Source: Bordetella parapertussis
Lineage (GTDB): Bacteria > Pseudomonadota > Gammaproteobacteria > Burkholderiales > Burkholderiaceae_B
Length of the DNA stretch: 6,531 nucleotides
Direction: 5' to 3'
NCBI GenBank assembly: GCA_945911685.1
Contig: CAMEAW010000159.1
Coordinates: 1-6,531, forward strand
Every line of letters begins with the position of its first letter. Position 1 is the first letter of the stretch. The notes under the pieces are model-generated. The model was not told where the DNA came from. It saw nothing but the letters and a program-made list of their open reading frames with translations, and ran no database searches. Below, one piece after another: positions 1 through 6,531 of this stretch. The position numbers were made by a program, and so were the translations under genes.

Positions 1-1349
1 TCTTGTTCGCTCAGACCGTCGCGCAACAAGGCGCGGGCTTCATCAGCGGGCAGCACTTCTACATTTTTTAAGCTTCGCAGCATGGCTTTGGTACGGGTTT
101 CGGTTTGACCGATCTTATTACTGGCGGTATCCAACGACTTTTTAACGGCGGACAGTGTTTCGCCGAACTTATTGAACTCGGTTTTGACCATGCGCAAGAC
201 TTGCCAAACTTCAGAAGAACGCTGCTGAATGGCCAGAGTGCGAAAGCCCATTTGCAAGCTATTGAGCAAAGCCGCAAGATTGGCGGGGCCTGCCACATTG
301 ACACGCAAATCATGCAACTTATCGAGCAAGCCCGGTTGGCGCAAAACCTCGGCATACAAGCTTTCGCTGGGCAAAAACATAATCGCGAAGTCAGTTGTAT
401 GCGGAGGTGAAACATATTTAGAAACAATCAGCTTAGCTTGCGTCTCAACCGCTTTGCCCAACGCCAAGCCCGCGTTCTTGATGCCCTCGCGATCAGCGTG
501 CTCGTGGGCATCCATCAGCCGTTCGTACTCTTCTTTCGGAAACTTCGCATCAATCGGCAACCACACCACTTGCTCGTGCTCGGTCGCGCCTGGCAAGCGA
601 ATCGCAAACTCAACCTGAGCGTCACTACCCGGTACTGTTTTGACGTTACGGGCATATTGATCGGGGGTCATACCGTCTTCGATCAAACGCGCTAATTGCA
701 CCTCGCCCCAGGTGCCTCGCGTTTTAACATTGGTCAGCACGCGCTTTAGATCACCAACACCTGTTGCTAACGCTTGCATCTCGCCCAGACCGCGTTGCAC
801 GGCCTCAAGGCGCTCAGACACTTGTTTAAACGATTCACCTAGGCGCAGCTCTAGGGTGGCGTGCAGTTTTTCGTCGACGGTACGACGCATTTCGTCGAGC
901 TTGTTTGCGTTGTCCGTTTGCAAAGCCACTAAGCGCTGCTCAACCGCAGCGCGCAACTCGGCCATCCGTTGATCATTGGTTTGAATCAGGCTTTGCCATT
1001 GCGTGGTAAAGCCATTAGCAAAACGTGCTAAAGACTCTGCACCTTCGCTACGCCCTGCGGCGGCATCTCGCGCCACTGCGGCTCTGAACTCGGCATCTGC
1101 CTGCGACAGTTCGAGTCGCAAGGCGCGCGACGCTTCAGACATTTCAGTGCGAAGCTGACGTTGACTTTCGAGTTGCTCGGCACGCTGTGTACGCTCAACG
1201 CGCTCGAGTGTTGCAATAATTTGTTCAAGCTTAGGGTCAGATTGCTGCACACTGATTGCACGGACTTTTAACCACGCTAGCACTGCAAACAATGCGGCGA
1301 TTGTCGCACCGAGCGCTGCAATCATCATCGGGACAGCCATGTCTGTCAT
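1..1349 (-). CDS. rmuC: RmuC-family DNA recombination protein (3' end cut by window)
   Basis: The frame is open from ATG at 1349 to the window edge and gives 449 residues with no stop, so the C-terminus is missing. E. coli RmuC is about 475 residues, so probably only a short tail is lost. Residues 4-27 form a hydrophobic N-terminal membrane anchor. Residues about 38-190 are rich in E, Q, R and A and look like coiled coil. The conserved RmuC domain follows, with RGTWGEVQL (211-219), LPIDAKFP (264-271), FLPSE (325-329) and the stretch around VWQVLRMVKTEF (381-392). The DAK triad at 267-269 recalls a PD-(D/E)XK nuclease core, which is a family-level inference. RmuC is known for limiting inversions at short inverted repeats. 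The start at 1349 overlaps the upstream stop as ATGA, which suggests translational coupling. An in-frame ATG at 1340 is an alternative. No strong Shine-Dalgarno sequence is visible for either. Family assignment is firm; the biochemical role is less so. Confidence 0.93.
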   Translation of the reverse strand, partial: MTDMAVPMMIAALGATIAALFAVLAWLKVRAISVQQSDPKLEQIIATLERVERTQRAEQLESQRQLRTEMSEASRALRLELSQADAEFRAAVARDAAAGRSEGAESLARFANGFTTQWQSLIQTNDQRMAELRAAVEQRLVALQTDNANKLDEMRRTVDEKLHATLELRLGESFKQVSERLEAVQRGLGEMQALATGVGDLKRVLTNVKTRGTWGEVQLARLIEDGMTPDQYARNVKTVPGSDAQVEFAIRLPGATEHEQVVWLPIDAKFPKEEYERLMDAHEHADREGIKNAGLALGKAVETQAKLIVSKYVSPPHTTDFAIMFLPSESLYAEVLRQPGLLDKLHDLRVNVAGPANLAALLNSLQMGFRTLAIQQRSSEVWQVLRMVKTEFNKFGETLSAVKKSLDTASNKIGQTETRTKAMLRSLKNVEVLPADEARALLRDGLSEQ

Positions 1350-1705
1350 ACGAGGTTCAATTTCTCTGTGTAACGCTTTTCGTTGAAACCGACCGTGACA
1401 GACCCGTCCACATAAATTGTCAGTGGGCGACGAATTAAGGCGGGATACTGAGCGATCAAGTCCAACCACTGAGCGTCGGTTTGTGGGTCTTTTAAAGCGT
1501 CGGCCAACTGTCGCCAAGTCATCGAAGCGCGATTCACGAGTTTTTCAAATCCGCCTAAGGCCTGCGCCCATTTTTTTAAGTCGGCCGGGCCGAGGGGATG
1601 CGCACGGTAGTCAATAAACTGATGCGCAACAGCATGCTGATCAAGCCAAGCTCGCGCCTTGACACACGTACTGCACTGGGTGAGTCCATACATCATTAAA
1701 GACAT
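1346..1705 (-). CDS. Spx/ArsC-family thioredoxin-fold protein
   Basis: A 119-residue protein from ATG at 1705. It opens with a beta strand and the motif YGLTQCSTCVKARAWL (6-21), so C11 sits where ArsC/YffB/Spx proteins carry the reactive Cys, and C14 completes a CXXC pair as in Spx. Further family marks are LVNRASMTWRQL (56-67), PALIRRPLTIY (88-98) with the Arg-Arg-Pro before a strand, and GFNEKRY (106-112), which closely resembles the GYNED region of Spx. The length matches the family (about 110-135). It could be a glutathione-dependent reductase or a redox-sensing, RNA-polymerase-binding Spx-like factor; sequence alone does not decide, and a true arsenate reductase is not supported by neighbouring ars genes. 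The frame stays open upstream to a TTG at 1762, but those 19 residues come from repeat DNA and precede the normal fold start, so 1705 is preferred; 1696 and 1693 are other ATGs. Only a weak GGA lies about 10 nt before 1705. The stop overlaps the rmuC start by 4 nt. Confidence 0.85.
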   Translation of the reverse strand: MSLMMYGLTQCSTCVKARAWLDQHAVAHQFIDYRAHPLGPADLKKWAQALGGFEKLVNRASMTWRQLADALKDPQTDAQWLDLIAQYPALIRRPLTIYVDGSVTVGFNEKRYTEKLNLV

Positions 1706-1718
1706 TTGTTTGTGGTCC

Positions 1719-1869
1719 AAAATCGCTTGCTGTTGGTTAAGTACTGTTGTCTGATCATACAAAATCGCTTACTGCTGCTTGAGTACTGTTGTCTGATCAT
1801 ACAAAATCGCTTACTGCTGGTTAAGTATTGTTTTCTGATCATACAAAATCGCTTACTGCTGGTTGAGTG
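1719..1869. repeat. 42-bp direct tandem repeat, three full units plus a partial fourth
   Basis: The units begin at 1719, 1761, 1803 and 1845, each with AAAATCGCTT on the plus strand, giving an exact 42-bp period. The three full units differ from each other at about 4 of 42 positions; the fourth loses similarity after about 1869. Each full unit carries the palindrome TGATCA (1752-1757, 1794-1799, 1836-1841). The array fills most of the 147 nt between kdkA and the Spx/ArsC-like gene, and the partial unit covers the last five kdkA codons and its TAA stop. On the minus strand, in the kdkA frame, a unit reads AILYDQTTVLNQQ followed by TAA. The TAA is present in the units at 1761, 1803 and 1845 but is CAA in the unit at 1719. 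The units abut without spacers. Origin by local slippage or unequal recombination at the kdkA 3' end is an inference. Confidence 0.95.
1796..1824 (-). promoter_or_regulatory. Candidate sigma70-type promoter inside the 42-bp repeat array
   Basis: On the minus strand TTAACC (1824-1819, four of six matches to TTGACA) is followed after exactly 17 nt by TATGAT (1801-1796, five of six matches to TATAAT). A start about 7 nt downstream would leave a leader of some 85 nt before the ATG at 1705, so it would serve the Spx/ArsC-like gene and rmuC. The same TATGAT occurs at 1843-1838 and 1759-1754, but the hexamers 17 nt upstream of those (TCAACC, TCAAGC) are poorer. Because the elements belong to a tandem repeat, their presence may be incidental. 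No extended -10 TGn is present. Confidence 0.3.
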
Positions 1870-2647
1870 TCTCTTGGTAGCCCTGTTTAAACAGATGCCA
1901 GCAGGGGGCTTCGCGTTCAGGTGCCACCTTTCTGACCGAGCGTAACAAGCGAGAGAGGTTTTCGGCACGCTGTGTCGCTGTCAAAGCCTTGCGGCGACCT
2001 CGATCCAAATCAATGATCCACACCTTGCCTTGCGCATCGACCAACAGATTAAACACATTTAGGTCGGCATGCCACACCTCAAACTGATGCATCTGCGCGA
2101 CGACACGGCCTGCCTCAAGCCAAACCTGTGGCTCGCTACAAAGCGCCAAAGGCTTGGCCTGTGGGATGCGCTCGGTGAGTAAGGCCGCGCGATAGGTCAG
2201 ACGGCCTCGCCAGACCGCGGCCCCTAAGGGGCGCGGCACCGGCAAGCCGGCCTGCCACATGAGACGCAATAAATCGAATTCAGCAAAAGAGCGCGTACGC
2301 GCGAGCCCCAACCAGAGATAGCGATCACGCGCCAGGCGTGCCATCCATCCGCCCCGTTTGAAGTGCCTGAGCACTGCCTCAAGGGGTGCAAGCTGTACAA
2401 ACCAAGCTGCGGCACGACCGCCCGAAGCAACGACTTGCGCTTGCGATGGCGGATACAACGGATCAAAGCGTTGTAAGGCGAGTTCGGGCACCAACAAATC
2501 AAGACGCAGGTGAATGGTTTGACCGCCTTGTTCAAGCGCGACCGTCGAAATATTGCTTGGTACGCCCAAAGCATCGACGACTGACTGGCCGGAGTTTGTC
2601 GAGGACACACCATCGACGACTGACGGGTTGTTGGTTGTCGAGGGCAT
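1853..2647 (-). CDS. kdkA: 3-deoxy-D-manno-octulosonic acid (Kdo) kinase
   Basis: A 264-residue protein of the KdkA/RIO-like small kinase family. KdkA phosphorylates a Kdo residue of the LPS inner core with ATP at the cytoplasmic side of the inner membrane. Visible marks are VLRHFKRGG (92-100), the typical KdkA nucleotide-lobe segment; SFAEFDLL (120-127) with E123 as probable helix-C Glu; GLPVPRPLGA (134-143); the catalytic loop HADLNVFNLL (193-202) with D195 and N200; and the metal-binding IIDLDRGR (211-218). The start at 2647 is chosen because it lies 2 nt after the permease stop (TGAGCATG), fits the family length (about 235-265) and leaves only a short N-terminal tail. An upstream frame to 2764 would overlap the permease by over 100 nt. 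No Shine-Dalgarno sequence is evident, so coupling to the permease is likely. Residues 1-26 are an imperfect duplication of a 13-residue Ser/Thr/Asn-rich unit, unusual for this family, and the last codons lie in the downstream 42-bp repeat. Confidence 0.88.
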   Translation of the reverse strand: MPSTTNNPSVVDGVSSTNSGQSVVDALGVPSNISTVALEQGGQTIHLRLDLLVPELALQRFDPLYPPSQAQVVASGGRAAAWFVQLAPLEAVLRHFKRGGWMARLARDRYLWLGLARTRSFAEFDLLRLMWQAGLPVPRPLGAAVWRGRLTYRAALLTERIPQAKPLALCSEPQVWLEAGRVVAQMHQFEVWHADLNVFNLLVDAQGKVWIIDLDRGRRKALTATQRAENLSRLLRSVRKVAPEREAPCWHLFKQGYQETLNQQ

Positions 2648-2649
2648 GC
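2572..2649. repeat. 39-bp direct tandem duplication at the kdkA start
   Basis: Two adjacent 39-bp copies, 2572-2610 and 2611-2649, agree at 30 of 39 positions. Both begin on the plus strand with CATCGACGACTGAC and share TTGTCGAGG near the other end. In the gene they encode MPSTTNNPSVVDG and VSSTNSGQSVVDA, so the ATG start of the first copy aligns with a GTG (2608) in the second, which might act as an alternative start. The duplication is in frame and lengthens the N-terminal tail of the kinase. Confidence 0.85.
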
Positions 2650-5136
2650 TCAGGCTTGCCGCAAAATATTTAAAGGCGGGGTCTGCAAAACACCGCGTAA
2701 GGCCAGTGCGCCGGCCAACCAGGCGCCAAACATGCACAAGGTCACCCCCAGTAGCCACGGCCAAAGAGTAAAACGCATGTTGAACTCAAAGAGCCACGTC
2801 GATAACGCCCAGGCGGCTAACGTTGCACCGCCCGCGGCCAAGAGGCCAGCCAGCGCCCCCACCGCAAGCAGTTCAATACGCTGAGCCGTGGCTAACTGTC
2901 GCCGCGAGGCACCGAGCGCACGCATCAAGGCGGCCTCGCGCACACGCTCGTCACGCGTCGCTGACAAGGCTGCGGCTAACACCAAGGCGCCAGCAAACAA
3001 GGAAAATACAAACAGCCCTTGCACCGCGACCGAGACTTTATCCAAAATGCTTTGCAATTGACCCAAAATCGCACCCACATCAAAAACAGTTAGATTGGGA
3101 AACGTCTGCACGAGCTTTTGCAGCTGCCCCGCTTGCTCAGGACGCAAATGAAAAGCAGTCATAAAGGTTTGCGGCGCGTTACCAAGCGCTGCAGGCGTCA
3201 GAATGGCAAAAAAGTTTGCGCGCATCGAATCCCAATCAACGCGACGCAGACTTGTCACGGTCACTTTGATCAATTGACCTGCAATATCGAACTCTAAAAC
3301 ATCGCCCAACTGCAGAGACAGCGTTTTAGCGAGCCCCGTTTCAAGCGATACTTCAAACGCATCTGTCGCAAGATCACGCCCAGCCACAATTTGGCCCGGC
3401 TCTGGTAATTGTGCGGCGTACGAGAGGTTGAACTCTCGTTCAATCAGCCGCTGGGCACGCTCTTGAGCGTAATCATTTGCACTTAACGCCTGCCCGTTAC
3501 GCGCAAGCAGCCGGCCGCGCACCATCGGCGACAGCACCACCTGAGGGATGCCCGCCTGCTGTAAAGCCTGTTTAACACCCTGCACTTGATCAAGCTGCAC
3601 ATTAATCAAAAACCGATTGGGGGCATCAGGTGGCAAGGTGCGTTGCCAGCCCGCCAGTAAATCGGTGCGTACGATTGTGAGTAGCAACAGCGCCATCATG
3701 CCGATCGCCAAGGCACACATTTGAGCAATGGTGGCCGCTCGCCTGCGCACAACACCATTGAGCGCAAAACGCAGCATGGGGAAGGCATCGAGGCGACCTC
3801 GTAGCAAGCCCAAGCCCGCTAAAACTAAGGCGCTGACACCACCAAACAACAGTGCCGCAGCCAAAAATCCTAGCGCTACACCAACACCTAACTTTAAGTC
3901 TTGAGCCACCCACCACATCAAGGCGGTGAACCCCGCTAAGCCCAACAGGTAGCCCAACAAGCTGGCCTTGGGCATGCGTGGGTGCGAAGCACGAAAAATT
4001 TGCGAGGGTGCGACATGGCGCAAGGCCTGCAAGGGTGGCCAAGCGAACGCAAGCAACAGCCAAAGCCCGGCAAACAACCCCTGTAGCGCGGGCAACCAAG
4101 AAGCCGCAGGCAGGTCTGCACCGATCAGTTCACCGAGCGCAGCGATCATTAAAAACTGCGCACACCAACCGACCAGTATCCCTAAAAACGACCCAAGCAC
4201 GCCCACCAAGACAAACTCGCCCACCACGATCTGTGAGACCGCCGTTTGCGTCGCCCCCAGGCAACGCATGAGTGCGATGCTCAGCCGATGGCGCTGACCA
4301 AAGCGCCTTGCGGCGAGCGCAACCGCCACAGCGGCGATTAGAACGGCCAACATGGCAACCAGCGCCAAGAACTGCTGCGCCCGGTCAAGTGAGCGACGAA
4401 TCTCGGGGCGACCCGCGTCGATCGTGAGAATTTTTTGACCCGGTTTGATCTGCGCTTCGAGCCAGATACGGTACGCTTGCACCGCGGCGCCCTCGCCCGC
4501 CACCAACATGGCATAACGTACGCGACTGCCAGGCGCAATCAAACCAGTGCGCAACAAATCTTCAGCGCGTAACATCACGCGGGGTGCTAAGTTGACGAAC
4601 TGTGGGCCGCGATCAGGCTCGTAGGTTATGACGCGCGTGATCGTCAGACCAATCTCGCCAATCTTCAGAAGCTGTCCGATCTGCTGGCTGGTCTGGCCTA
4701 AAATTTGCGCATCGACCCACACTTCGCCGACGTTGGGCGCAACTTGGGTGGCTTGGTCGGTGCCGGCAATACTGGTGCTGGTGCGCAGGCTTCCGCGCAA
4801 GGGGTAGTTGCCTTCGACCGCTTTTAACGAAGAGAGCACAAGATTTGCGCTCGAGCCCACCATCGACGGAAACTGCCAGGTCAACGCAGTCGTCAGCCCG
4901 CGCTGACGTGCTTCGGCTAAAAATACTTCTGGCACTTCAGTATCTGCTTCAAAAACCAGATCAGCGCCCAACATTTGCGCAGCATCGCGCTCAAGCGCCC
5001 GCCCCACTCGATCGGCTAAAAAGCCAACGCTGGTAATAGCGCCCACTGCCACAACAACGGCTAACAACAGCAAGCGCAAGTCTCCGGCACGGGCATCGCG
5101 CCAGGCTTGTTTGAAGGCGAGTTTAAGATTGATCAT
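2650..5136 (-). CDS. ABC transporter permease, FtsX/MacB type (YbbP-like)
   Basis: An 828-residue inner-membrane protein, close to E. coli YbbP (about 804). The order is: transmembrane helix at about 21-41; periplasmic MacB-type domain (about 42-250); FtsX-type membrane domain (helices near 256-276, 305-325 and 350-370); a central hydrophobic block (about 395-411, 416-443 and 470-488); a second periplasmic domain (about 490-700) with RRVDWDSMRANFF (631-643), a YbbP-like signature; and a second FtsX domain (helices near 704-725, 755-775 and 790-810). The two FtsX halves each carry the same cytoplasmic motif, ALMRCLGAT (288-296) and ALMRALGAS (736-744), where the ATPase couples. About ten helices are therefore predicted. 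In E. coli YbbP works with the ATPase YbbA and is linked to the esterase TesA; neither is encoded in this window. The substrate is unknown. ATG at 5136 follows the radA stop by 14 nt, with a distant AAGG at about 13 nt as the only ribosome-site candidate. The stop lies 2 nt before kdkA. Confidence 0.9.
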   Translation of the reverse strand: MINLKLAFKQAWRDARAGDLRLLLLAVVVAVGAITSVGFLADRVGRALERDAAQMLGADLVFEADTEVPEVFLAEARQRGLTTALTWQFPSMVGSSANLVLSSLKAVEGNYPLRGSLRTSTSIAGTDQATQVAPNVGEVWVDAQILGQTSQQIGQLLKIGEIGLTITRVITYEPDRGPQFVNLAPRVMLRAEDLLRTGLIAPGSRVRYAMLVAGEGAAVQAYRIWLEAQIKPGQKILTIDAGRPEIRRSLDRAQQFLALVAMLAVLIAAVAVALAARRFGQRHRLSIALMRCLGATQTAVSQIVVGEFVLVGVLGSFLGILVGWCAQFLMIAALGELIGADLPAASWLPALQGLFAGLWLLLAFAWPPLQALRHVAPSQIFRASHPRMPKASLLGYLLGLAGFTALMWWVAQDLKLGVGVALGFLAAALLFGGVSALVLAGLGLLRGRLDAFPMLRFALNGVVRRRAATIAQMCALAIGMMALLLLTIVRTDLLAGWQRTLPPDAPNRFLINVQLDQVQGVKQALQQAGIPQVVLSPMVRGRLLARNGQALSANDYAQERAQRLIEREFNLSYAAQLPEPGQIVAGRDLATDAFEVSLETGLAKTLSLQLGDVLEFDIAGQLIKVTVTSLRRVDWDSMRANFFAILTPAALGNAPQTFMTAFHLRPEQAGQLQKLVQTFPNLTVFDVGAILGQLQSILDKVSVAVQGLFVFSLFAGALVLAAALSATRDERVREAALMRALGASRRQLATAQRIELLAVGALAGLLAAGGATLAAWALSTWLFEFNMRFTLWPWLLGVTLCMFGAWLAGALALRGVLQTPPLNILRQA

Positions 5137-5150
5137 GCAAGCAATGGGCC

Positions 5151-6515
5151 TTAGCGTAAGCGGTCAAGAGCGTCTTGCAAGCGATCAACCGCCCAGACGT
5201 CTAAGCCTTCAATCGGCTGACGCGGCGCGTTAGCCTTAGGAATAATTGCCACCGAAAAGCCGAGTTTCGCGGCTTCGCGCAAGCGCTCTTGACCGCGTGG
5301 CGCTGGGCGCACTTCGCCGGCTAAACCCACTTCACCAAAAGCAATCAGACCTTTAGGCAAAGGCCGGTCGCGCAGAGACGAAATAATCGCTAATAAAACA
5401 GCGAGGTCAGCCGCCGGTTCGGTAATACGCACGCCACCCACCGCATTGACAAAGACATCTTGATCAAAGGTTGAGACACCTGCATGGCGATGCAGCACCG
5501 CCAATAGCATCGCCAACCGGTTGCCCTCGAGCCCCACAGAGAGGCGACGCGGATTAGGCACGTGAGCGGTGTCTACCAAGGCTTGGATTTCAACCAAGAG
5601 CGGACGCGTGCCTTCTTGGGTCGCCATCACGCAAGAGCCCGACACTTCGTTCGTGTGCTGCGACAAAAACAAGGCCGACGGATTAGAGACCCCCTTTAAG
5701 CCGCGATCGGTCATGGCAAAGACGCCCAGCTCGTTGACCGCGCCGAAGCGATTTTTAAAGGCGCGCACCAGCCGAAACGACGAGTGCGTGTCGCCTTCAA
5801 AGTACAGCACAGTGTCCACAATGTGCTCAAGCACTCTAGGCCCTGCTAGGGTGCCGTCTTTGGTGACATGCCCAATCATCACAATCGGGATCCCCGCCTG
5901 CTTGGCCAGGCGCGTCAGTTGGGCCGCGCACTCTTTGACCTGCGAAACCGAACCGGGTGCCGCGCTAAGCTCGCTCGAATAAATCGTTTGGATCGAATCG
6001 ATCACCGCTACGGCGGGCTTTTGCTCAAGCAAAGCGTGTTGAATAGCCTCAAGGCGGATTTCAGCAAACAAATCGACCGCCCCACCGACTAATCCTAAAC
6101 GGCGTGCGCGCAACGCAACTTGTTCAGCAGACTCTTCGCCGGTGACATACAGCACGCGGGCCTGACCCGACATGGCCACCAGCGCTTGCAATAACAGGGT
6201 TGATTTTCCGATGCCGGGATCGCCGCCGATCAGTACGACGGCCCCTGCTACCAAGCCGCCCCCCAGCACCCGGTCGAACTCGGAGATACCCGTAGAGATG
6301 CGTGGCAATTCAAGCGCTTCAACATCTGACAGGCTACGCAGCGGTGCTGAGGCGGTCAGGGGCGCATAACGATGCTCGGCCTGCCCGCCGGCGTGCGGCG
6401 CTTCACGCGACTCTTCGAGCGTGTTCCAGGCGTTGCAATGGGGGCACTGCCCCAACCATTTTGGGCTAACGCCGCCACACTCGGTGCAAGTGAAAATCGT
6501 TTTAATTTTGGCCAT
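5151..6515 (-). CDS. radA: DNA repair protein RadA (Sms), RecA/DnaB-like branch-migration ATPase
   Basis: A complete 454-residue protein, the normal RadA length (E. coli 460). Domains in order: a C4 zinc finger with C10, C13, C24 and C27; a RecA-like ATPase core with Walker A GGDPGIGKST (97-106, K104) and Walker B VAVIDSIQT (169-177, D173); the RadA-specific KNRFG motif (254-258); and a C-terminal Lon-protease-like domain (about 275-454) with GGVRITEPAADLAVLLA (360-376) and FGEVGLAGEVRP (393-404). RadA promotes branch migration and strand extension on RecA-made recombination intermediates in the cytoplasm; its Lon-like domain is generally thought to act as a DNA-binding scaffold rather than a protease. 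The start ATG at 6515 gives the standard MAKIKTIFTC N-terminus. Only 16 nt lie upstream in the window, with no clear ribosome-binding site or promoter. All key motifs are intact and no frameshift is seen. It is the first visible gene of the minus-strand cluster. Confidence 0.97.
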   Translation of the reverse strand: MAKIKTIFTCTECGGVSPKWLGQCPHCNAWNTLEESREAPHAGGQAEHRYAPLTASAPLRSLSDVEALELPRISTGISEFDRVLGGGLVAGAVVLIGGDPGIGKSTLLLQALVAMSGQARVLYVTGEESAEQVALRARRLGLVGGAVDLFAEIRLEAIQHALLEQKPAVAVIDSIQTIYSSELSAAPGSVSQVKECAAQLTRLAKQAGIPIVMIGHVTKDGTLAGPRVLEHIVDTVLYFEGDTHSSFRLVRAFKNRFGAVNELGVFAMTDRGLKGVSNPSALFLSQHTNEVSGSCVMATQEGTRPLLVEIQALVDTAHVPNPRRLSVGLEGNRLAMLLAVLHRHAGVSTFDQDVFVNAVGGVRITEPAADLAVLLAIISSLRDRPLPKGLIAFGEVGLAGEVRPAPRGQERLREAAKLGFSVAIIPKANAPRQPIEGLDVWAVDRLQDALDRLR

Positions 6516-6531
6516 GTGTCAGTTTAACAAG

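Noticed and set aside
68..427. Minus-strand open frame of 119 residues near the window edge
   Set aside because: It is an out-of-frame shadow of rmuC, whose own frame is open across the region with conserved RmuC motifs.
1706..1762. Longer Spx/ArsC-like protein of 138 residues from TTG at 1762
   Set aside because: The additional residues are encoded by repeat DNA, precede the usual start of the thioredoxin fold, and need a rare TTG start. It is kept only as an alternative.
1706..1852. Rho-independent terminator after kdkA
   Set aside because: The only inverted repeats are short palindromes such as TGATCA. No GC-rich stem followed by a T-run was found on the minus strand.
1719..1869. CRISPR-like array
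   Set aside because: The repeats abut each other with no spacers, and the period contains only repeat sequence. There are no cas genes nearby.
1696..1968. Minus-strand frame with a repeated KRFCMIRQQY-type peptide, and a plus-strand frame (1706-1945) with repeated IIQNRLLL
   Set aside because: The 42-bp period keeps every frame in register, so repeated peptides appear in several frames. Both overlap kdkA and lack a ribosome site and any recognisable fold.
2648..2764. Longer KdkA of 303 residues starting inside the permease gene
   Set aside because: The additional 39 residues are a shadow of the conserved permease C-terminus, and the ATG at 2647 right after the permease stop fits the family length.
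5569..5982. Plus-strand open frame of 137 residues, and others at 3968-4297 and 2823-3164
   Set aside because: They lie antisense within well-supported radA and permease codons, have no family resemblance, and show the Arg/Pro/Ser-rich composition of GC-rich shadow frames.

Overview
The window is a compact, single-strand stretch of bacterial chromosome. All five recognisable genes lie on the minus strand and are read from high to low coordinates: radA, a YbbP/FtsX-type ABC permease, kdkA (Kdo kinase), a small Spx/ArsC-like protein, and rmuC, which runs off the window at position 1. Kdo kinase points to a Gram-negative bacterium with a Kdo-containing LPS inner core. The gene set and moderately GC-rich coding style fit a betaproteobacterium (Burkholderiales, perhaps Alcaligenaceae-like), but this is an inference from gene content, not from a search.

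Layout in the direction of transcription: radA (6515-5151), 14 nt gap, permease (5136-2650), 2 nt gap, kdkA (2647-1853), 147 nt gap filled mainly by a tandem repeat, Spx/ArsC-like gene (1705-1346), 4-nt ATGA overlap, rmuC (1349 to beyond 1). Apart from the 147 nt gap the genes are packed as one or two operons. The plus strand holds only shadow frames. No RNA gene, mobile element or CRISPR array is visible.

Functionally, radA and rmuC concern DNA recombination and genome stability, while the permease and kdkA concern the cell envelope. The Spx/ArsC-like protein has a CXXC redox-type motif. The grouping looks like ordinary conserved neighbourhood packing rather than one pathway.

The unusual part is kdkA, which carries tandem duplications at both ends. 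At its 5' end a 39-bp duplication that includes the start codon encodes two related 13-residue N-terminal units. At its 3' end a 42-bp unit is repeated three and a half times, starting inside the last kdkA codons. The 42-bp period keeps the frame, and kdkA and the downstream Spx/ArsC-like gene are in the same frame. Only three TAA codons, one in each of three repeat copies, separate them. The copy nearest the downstream gene has CAA in place of TAA and is open. The array also carries repeated TATGAT hexamers that could serve as promoter -10 elements for the downstream pair.
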